Origin: Agrobacterium arsenijevicii | GTDB lineage: Bacteria; Pseudomonadota; Alphaproteobacteria; Rhizobiales; Rhizobiaceae | Direction: 5' to 3' | Length of the DNA: 64,000 nt | Assembly (NCBI GenBank): GCA_000949895.1 | Contig: JWIT01000007.1 | Location: 364,560-428,559, forward strand | In this document: positions 58,931-64,000 of the stretch, piece by piece | How positions within the stretch are numbered: position 1 is the stretch's first letter | How the letters are laid out: each line of letters opens with the position of its first letter | Notes under the pieces: generated by a model | Told to the model about the DNA's origin: nothing | The model's database searches: none | Seen by the model: only the letters and a program-made list of their open reading frames with translations | Translations under genes and position numbers: made by a program

Positions 58931-59069
58931 TCAGGGCATTCCATTGTTCTAGACGAATTCATGAGATGGTCTTCGCCGCTATATCATGACTGTCGCGCGA
59001 AGGCGCTTCACGAAATTCGATACGCGCTTCTGCCAGTGGTGGCACTGCACCCTTGTGTACCCGCGCACC

Positions 59070-59687
59070 CTAGCGCGAAAGCTCCCTCAGGCCGAGCCGG
59101 ATGAGCTTTGCGCTGTCGCCGCCCTCCCCGCCATTCTTCAGCGCGGCGGCAACAGCGTTTGCAGCCTGGTCGCGCGAGTAGCCGAGATTGGTAAGCGCTG
59201 AAACGGCATCGGCCACCGGCGCGGAAGCGACGCCTTCGCCAAGTTCCTGCTTAAGCCCGATGGAAGCGGAAGCTTCTCCCGCAAAGGCCGGTGCCTTGTT
59301 GCGCAGTTCGGTGACGATGCGCACCGCCACCTTCGGCCCCACGCCCGGCGCACGCGAAATCGACACCTTGTCCTGAAGCGCTATCGCATTGGCGAGTTCG
59401 GAAGGCGACAGGGTGGAAAGCATTGCCAGCGCCACTTTCGAACCGACGCCCTGCACGCTCTGCAGCAGATTGAACCATTCCCGCTCAAGCGCCGACAGAA
59501 AGCCGAACAGCCTCAGCTGGTCCTCACGCACATAGGTTTCGATGAAGAGGACCACCGCTTCACCAGCCGAGCCGATTTTCGACAGCGTGCGTGCCGAGCA
59601 ATGGGCGACGTAACAAACGCCGTGCACATCCACCAGCACGTAATCCGTGCCGATTTCCTCGATGGTGCCTTTAAGTTTTCCGATCAT
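59070..59687 (-). CDS. ruvA: Holliday junction DNA helicase subunit RuvA
   Basis: 205 residues: domain [40 protein letters not shown] and two helix-hairpin-helix motifs ([20 protein letters not shown] and [19 protein letters not shown]), then a UBA-like C-terminal domain ([20 protein letters not shown]). It tetramerises on Holliday junctions and loads RuvB. It starts 32 bp after the ruvC stop codon. Confidence 0.97.
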   Translation of the reverse strand: MIGKLKGTIEEIGTDYVLVDVHGVCYVAHCSARTLSKIGSAGEAVVLFIETYVREDQLRLFGFLSALEREWFNLLQSVQGVGSKVALAMLSTLSPSELANAIALQDKVSISRAPGVGPKVAVRIVTELRNKAPAFAGEASASIGLKQELGEGVASAPVADAVSALTNLGYSRDQAANAVAAALKNGGEGGDSAKLIRLGLRELSR

Positions 59688-59719
59688 GATGCCGCCCGCT
59701 GCAATGAAACTTCAAATAT

Positions 59720-60232
59720 TCAACCGGCCGCCAAAAGCCGCGCCATCCTGTCGCCACCGCGATTATGCGCGTGGCAGATTGCGATCGCCAGAGCGTCCGC
59801 CGCATCGTTACCCTTGAATTCGGCCTTCGGCATCAGGATTTTCAGCATCATGTGAATTTGCTGCTTTTCGCCATGCCCAACGCCGATGACGGCTTTCTTG
59901 ACCGCATTCGGCGCATATTCGAAAACGGGCAAGCCTGCCCGTGCCGGAACCAGCATCGCGATGCCGCGCGCCTGACCGAGTTTCAGCGTCGCGACCGCAT
60001 CCTTGTTCACGAAAGTCTGCTCCACCGCCGCCTCGTCGGGCTGATGGCTGTGCACGATATCCGCCAGCCCGTCATGCAGCTGGCACAGGCGGGAGGCGAG
60101 ATCCATATCGCCATCGGACGTCACCGTACCGGAGGCGACAAACCTAAGGCTGTTGCCGAGGGTTTCAATGACACCCCATCCGGTGCGTCGCAACCCGGGG
60201 TCGATACCGATGATTCGAATCGTCTTTTGCAT
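59720..60232 (-). CDS. ruvC: Holliday junction resolvase RuvC
   Basis: 170 residues from ATG 60232 ([20 protein letters not shown]); the upstream frame to 60292 is unlike the family. First catalytic Asp in [11 protein letters not shown], Glu in [20 protein letters not shown], and the C-terminal [18 protein letters not shown] with the remaining acids, all conserved. It cleaves Holliday junctions symmetrically. It is the first gene of ruvCAB. Confidence 0.97.
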   Translation of the reverse strand: MQKTIRIIGIDPGLRRTGWGVIETLGNSLRFVASGTVTSDGDMDLASRLCQLHDGLADIVHSHQPDEAAVEQTFVNKDAVATLKLGQARGIAMLVPARAGLPVFEYAPNAVKKAVIGVGHGEKQQIHMMLKILMPKAEFKGNDAADALAIAICHAHNRGGDRMARLLAAG

Positions 60233-60480
60233 GAGGCACCCTATCTTTTCGGCTGCGACCCTGCCAGCGATAAGTGAACAAAACGACAACATTGCTCAAA
60301 TTTGCAGTGCAGCATTTACCTCTGCTTAAACCGCGTACCGCATTGTTCCCGCACAAAATCAAAAAAGGGGAGCTGCGGACATGATGATCCGCAGCATAAT
60401 ATTTAAGCCATATCAGCCATCCGGTGGCGCCATCCATGTATGGCGTGGGAACTGATCCGTCATTGAGGGCTGCATCGGCC

Positions 60481-62790
60481 ATGCTGAACCGTTTTCATTC
60501 CATATCCACCAAAGTGCTCGCGATTTTCCTTGCACTGATGGCGATCTCGACCGGGGCGCTCACGCTCCTCGGCTATCAAAGCAGCAGCGGCGTTCTTGAG
60601 GAACAGGCGTCGAAATCCATGGAAAGCATTCTCGTCTTCCGGGGCGATATGCTTCAGGAACGTCTCGAACAGCTTGAAACACAGGCGGATTCCATCGCCA
60701 AGATCGAATCCCTGCAAATGGCGGTGGTTTCCATGCGCAGCGGCTGGGGCACGGTGCAGAAGAACTCTGGAGATGCTAAGGCGGAGCTGCAACGCGTCTT
60801 TGTCAGGGAAAACCCCTTCGGCGAAAAAGAAAAGCTCATCAAGCCGGAAAACCCGAGCGGCTTTTATTATTCCACCCACGAGAAAACCCAGACGGATGTC
60901 GGCGGCTACCTCAAGGGAACCCCGTTCAGCGACGTCCTATTTATCGATCCCACCGGCACGGTCTATTATTCCTATATGAAAGGACCGGCTTTCGGCGAAA
61001 CCGTCACCGGTGGCGCCTGGGCGGATAGCGGCCTCGGCACCGCCTTTGCACGCGGAGCGACAAACGCTGGAAAAGCCGCGAACGACGTGGCGCAAACCAG
61101 CTTCTCCGGCCTGCGCATCGACGCCGCGACCAAAGAGGCAGGCATCTATTTCGGCATTCCGGTTGTCAAATTTGGCGCATTCAAGGGCGTCGTTCTTTTC
61201 CGGGTCAAGCAAGACGTCTTCAGCCAGATCCTCACGAAAGGCATCGCCGCCGGCAGCTCCGAACAATCCGCAATCATTTCTGCCGATGGCAAGGTTCTGG
61301 GTGTGGACGGCAGCGGGCTCGTCAGCCTCGATCCAGCGATCTACGGCTTCCACACGCAAGCCCTGAATACGGCCGGCATGACGATTGCCAAGATCGACCG
61401 CCCAGATGGCGAGGCCAATGCCTATGCCCGTCCGTTCTCGTTTGCCGGTGAAAAATACCTCGCGGTGGAAAGCATGTTGCGCAGCGAATTGAACGCCGGT
61501 TCCATTTCGATTGCCGGCACGCTTGCCGTGATCGGTCTTTGCGTTCTGGCCGCCATGTGCGTGGCGACCGCGTTTTTCGCTCGTCGCCTGTTCGCTCCCC
61601 TGGAAAAGCTTGCAGGGCTGACCGGTGAAGTGGCCGCAGGCCGTCTCGATGCCGAGATCGGCAATCAGGACCGCAAGGACGAGATCGGCCGCATGGCGCG
61701 TGCGCTCGGCAGTTTCCGCGAAAAGCTCATCTTGCAGCGGGAAATGGAAGCAACCGCATCCCGCACCCGGGAGGAGGCGGAAACGGAACGCCGTGCACAT
61801 CTTGCGGAACGCGAGGCCGAGGCCGGCACCCTGCAGATGGTCGTCCGCTCTCTGGATGAGGGTCTCGACCGGCTGGCAAACGGCAATCTCGCCTATCGCA
61901 TAGATCAGGCCTTCCCCGACGATCTCGAAAGCCTGCGCCATAACTTCAACACGGCGCTTGCCCGGCTCAGCGAGACCATGCAGGCCATCGGCGGCAATTC
62001 CGCCGCCGTTCGCGGCGGCTCTGAGGAAATGCGGGTGGGTGCGGACCAGCTGGCGGAGCGCACCGAACGGCAGGCCGCCTCGATTACCGAGACGGCAAGC
62101 GCCATCAAGGCGATTACCGAAGCCGTCCGCGACCAGATCGAGCGCGCCGAACAGGCAACACGGATCGCCCACGACGCCAGCACTGAGGCGACGACCTCCA
62201 GCCGGGTGATGGAACAGACCATCGCCGCCATGGAGGCAATCCAGACCTCGTCGCGTCAGATCAACCAGATCATCGGTGTCATCGACGAAATCGCTTTCCA
62301 GACCAATCTTCTTGCCTTGAATGCAGGTGTCGAGGCTGCCCGTGCGGGCGATGCCGGCAAGGGTTTTGCCGTCGTGGCACAGGAAGTGCGCGAACTGGCG
62401 CAACGCTCAGCCGCGGCTGCGAAGGAAATCACCAGCCTGCTGAAACGCTCCACCGACGAGGTTTCCACCGGTGTGGCGCTGGTCGAAAAAGCTGGCACTT
62501 CGCTGACCGGCATCGGCAAACATGTGCAGACCATCAGTTCCCGTATCGAGGAGATCATGGAATCCACCCGCGAGGAGGCGCATACGCTGGCAGAAATCAA
62601 CAGCACCGTCACCACCCTCGACACCATGACCCAGCAGAATGCGGCCATGGTGGAAGAAACGACGGCCGCCATCCACAATCTCGCCTCCGAAGCCGGCGAG
62701 ATGGACGGAAGGCTCGGACAGTTCGTGCTCGCTCCCGACCGGGAACAAACGGGATATCACGAAGCCCGGCAATTCCGGCGGGCGGGTTGA
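60481..62790 (+). CDS. Methyl-accepting chemotaxis protein
   Basis: 769 residues from ATG 60481 (MLNRFHSISTKVLAIFLALM); the frame is open from 60424, which adds 19 non-family residues. TM1 at about 10-32, a large periplasmic sensor (33-345, Cache-like) containing a repeat of YYSTHEKTQTDVGGYLKGTP-type motifs, TM2 near 350-370 (GTLAVIGLCVLAAMCVATAF), HAMP (RRLFAPLEKLAGLTGEVAAG) and the methyl-accepting signalling domain with the hairpin-tip EIAFQTNLLALNAGVEAARAGDAGKGFAVVAQEVR. The C-terminus ends QFRRAG and lacks a CheR/CheB pentapeptide. It modulates CheA in chemotaxis. Confidence 0.93.
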   Translation: MLNRFHSISTKVLAIFLALMAISTGALTLLGYQSSSGVLEEQASKSMESILVFRGDMLQERLEQLETQADSIAKIESLQMAVVSMRSGWGTVQKNSGDAKAELQRVFVRENPFGEKEKLIKPENPSGFYYSTHEKTQTDVGGYLKGTPFSDVLFIDPTGTVYYSYMKGPAFGETVTGGAWADSGLGTAFARGATNAGKAANDVAQTSFSGLRIDAATKEAGIYFGIPVVKFGAFKGVVLFRVKQDVFSQILTKGIAAGSSEQSAIISADGKVLGVDGSGLVSLDPAIYGFHTQALNTAGMTIAKIDRPDGEANAYARPFSFAGEKYLAVESMLRSELNAGSISIAGTLAVIGLCVLAAMCVATAFFARRLFAPLEKLAGLTGEVAAGRLDAEIGNQDRKDEIGRMARALGSFREKLILQREMEATASRTREEAETERRAHLAEREAEAGTLQMVVRSLDEGLDRLANGNLAYRIDQAFPDDLESLRHNFNTALARLSETMQAIGGNSAAVRGGSEEMRVGADQLAERTERQAASITETASAIKAITEAVRDQIERAEQATRIAHDASTEATTSSRVMEQTIAAMEAIQTSSRQINQIIGVIDEIAFQTNLLALNAGVEAARAGDAGKGFAVVAQEVRELAQRSAAAAKEITSLLKRSTDEVSTGVALVEKAGTSLTGIGKHVQTISSRIEEIMESTREEAHTLAEINSTVTTLDTMTQQNAAMVEETTAAIHNLASEAGEMDGRLGQFVLAPDREQTGYHEARQFRRAG

Positions 62791-62800
62791 GAAGTGAAAC

Positions 62801-62829
62801 GGGGCCTTTTCGGAGGCCCCAATTTTTTT
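62801..62829 (+). terminator. Terminator of the chemoreceptor gene
   Basis: GGGGCC and GGCCCC form a 6-bp stem with an 8-base loop, followed by AATTTTTTT. It stands 11 bp after the stop codon. Confidence 0.8.
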
Positions 62830-62922
62830 GAACCATCCTTCAATTCTGCGCGACTTCTCTGGTAAATCGGGACACGCGCCTTACATCCGCATCAAAGACT
62901 TAAATTTCTTCAGGAGCGTCGG

Positions 62923-63924
62923 ATGATCCCCTTTTCCATTCTCGACCTTTCGCCGATCGGCGAAGGCGAGAGCGTCAGTCAGGCGCTTGAAAACTCCCGC
63001 CGCATGGCGATCAAGGCCGAAGACCACGGTTACAACCGCATCTGGCTTGCGGAACACCATGGCATGCCGGGCATCGCCAGCGCCGCGACATCGCTCGTCA
63101 TCGCCCATGTCGGTGCGGCGACGAAACATATCCGTGTCGGCTCCGGCGGTATCATGCTGCCCAACCATTCACCGCTTGTCATCGCTGAACAGTTCGGCAC
63201 GCTTGCGGCGCTGCTGCCCGGCCGGGTCGATCTCGGCCTTGGCCGCGCGCCGGGAACCGACATGCGGACGGCACGCGCGCTGCGCCGCAACCTCGATGCC
63301 GGTGCGGAGAACTTCCCGCACGACATTATCGAACTCCAGCAGTATTTCGGACAGCCGCAGCAGGATCAGGCGATCCTTGCCGTGCCCGGCATGGATTCAA
63401 ACGTGCCCCTCTGGCTGCTCGGATCGAGCACCTACAGCGCGCATCTGGCTGCAGCACTCGGCCTGCCCTATTCCTTCGCCTCGCATTTTGCGCCTGACAT
63501 GCTGATGGAGGCGATCCATATCTATCGCGAGCGCTTCCAGCCCTCCTCGACGCTGGACAAGCCCTATGTGATGGTTGGAGTGATGGGTGTTGGCGCCGAT
63601 ACGGACGAGGAGGCGCAATATCTCTTCACCTCGTCGCAGCAGCAATTCGTCAACCTGCGCCGCAATGTACGCGTCCCGTTCCCCAAGCCGGTTCACAGCA
63701 TGGACGACCACTGGAACGAGATGGAGCGTTTTTCGGTGGAGCATACGTTGCGTTTCGCGGCTGTCGGCTCGCCTGAAACGATCGGACGCCACCTCGACGG
63801 TTTCCTCGCCGAAACGCAGGCCGACGAACTGATCGTCTCGATGCCGATCCACAATATCGAAAAACGGCTGCGATCCGTGGAGATCTTCGCCGATGTGCGG
63901 ACCTCCATAAGGAAGGCCGCATAA
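62923..63924 (+). CDS. LLM-class flavin-dependent oxidoreductase
   Basis: 333 residues. The bacterial-luciferase-like fold of LLM monooxygenases is indicated by [87 protein letters not shown] and the C-terminal [20 protein letters not shown]. The flavin (FMNH2) oxygenase family covers many substrates, so no reaction can be named. It starts 94 bp after the chemoreceptor's terminator, with a GGAGCGTCGG site before the ATG. Confidence 0.93.
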   Translation: MIPFSILDLSPIGEGESVSQALENSRRMAIKAEDHGYNRIWLAEHHGMPGIASAATSLVIAHVGAATKHIRVGSGGIMLPNHSPLVIAEQFGTLAALLPGRVDLGLGRAPGTDMRTARALRRNLDAGAENFPHDIIELQQYFGQPQQDQAILAVPGMDSNVPLWLLGSSTYSAHLAAALGLPYSFASHFAPDMLMEAIHIYRERFQPSSTLDKPYVMVGVMGVGADTDEEAQYLFTSSQQQFVNLRRNVRVPFPKPVHSMDDHWNEMERFSVEHTLRFAAVGSPETIGRHLDGFLAETQADELIVSMPIHNIEKRLRSVEIFADVRTSIRKAA

Positions 63925-63925
63925 A

Positions 63926-63962
63926 AAAAGCCCCGGAGCGATAACGCTGCCGGGGCTTTTCC
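63926..63962 (+). terminator. Intrinsic terminator of the LLM gene
   Basis: GCCCCGG and CCGGGGC (7 bp) around a 13-base loop with an inner AGCG/CGCT pair, with A7 before and T4 after. It begins 2 bp after the stop codon. The last 38 bases of the window show no gene. Confidence 0.85.
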
Positions 63963-64000
63963 TAAGAAACACTCTCTGCATTGGGGATGGGATCAAGCTG

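Noticed and set aside
57398..59104. 568-codon plus-strand frame
   Set aside because: Antisense to DinB and ruvB, which are certain.
63397..63996. 199-codon minus-strand frame at the right edge
   Set aside because: Antisense to the LLM oxidoreductase and crossing its terminator.

Overview
The window reads as a chromosome segment of an alphaproteobacterium of the Rhizobiaceae, most likely Agrobacterium or a close Rhizobium relative. The signs are GC-rich coding sequence, a Rhizobiales-type order of housekeeping genes (ruvCAB, ybgC-tolQRAB-pal-cpoB, tilS-ftsH-glmM, serC-serA), an OpgC-type glucan succinyltransferase, an Omp25/Omp31-like porin-family barrel and a serC-type RNA leader. The assignment rests on reading protein sequences and on memory of these families; no search was run.

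Positions 1 to about 23,110 are one end of a tailed-phage prophage. Its centre is a lysogeny switch at 14.0-15.3 kb. A CI-like repressor with an S24 domain lies between a leftward promoter that drives a Cro-like gene and a rightward promoter that drives an early operon. The two promoters are near copies of each other (TTGCAA, 17-bp spacer, TATAAC) and each has the same 7-4-7 palindrome in its spacer. Leftward run the Cro-like gene, an initiator-like tRNA (CAU), a CII-like regulator, small DNA-binding proteins, a ParB/MT-A70 adenine methyltransferase, a cytosine-C5 methyltransferase, a winged-helix protein and a NusG paralogue. A strong terminator follows, and then the packaging and head genes (HNH nuclease, terminase subunits, portal, prohead protease, HK97-fold capsid). 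Tail and lysis genes must lie beyond position 1. Rightward runs a tightly overlapped series of small genes, a DUF5131 protein, a phage sliding clamp, an HD-like hydrolase, hypothetical genes, a second HNH nuclease and a tyrosine integrase. The right attachment site was not identified.

From 23.4 to 44.7 kb come host genes: pbpC with a giant alpha-2-macroglobulin (a periplasmic defence and repair pair), a Trm112-like protein, a Lon-N domain protein, a CnoX-like thioredoxin, a ProX/YbaK deacylase, tRNA-Gly(GCC), a collagen-like membrane protein in an AT-rich patch, tRNA-Met(CAU), mnmA, opgC, a Tim44-like protein, serA-serC and an outer-membrane barrel protein.

From 44.8 to 60.3 kb lies a long leftward envelope and repair block: ruvC-ruvA-ruvB, DinB, two tandem Nudix genes, ybgC, tolQ-tolR-tolA-tolB-pal-cpoB, tilS, ftsH and glmM. 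The Tol-Pal genes make the envelope-constriction machine, and RuvABC processes Holliday junctions. A chemoreceptor and a luciferase-like monooxygenase on the plus strand close the window.

The most unusual material is in the prophage. It includes the duplicated promoter-operator, the initiator-like tRNA, a NusG paralogue directly ahead of a terminator and the late genes, and a cytosine-methyltransferase motif at the end of an adenine methyltransferase.
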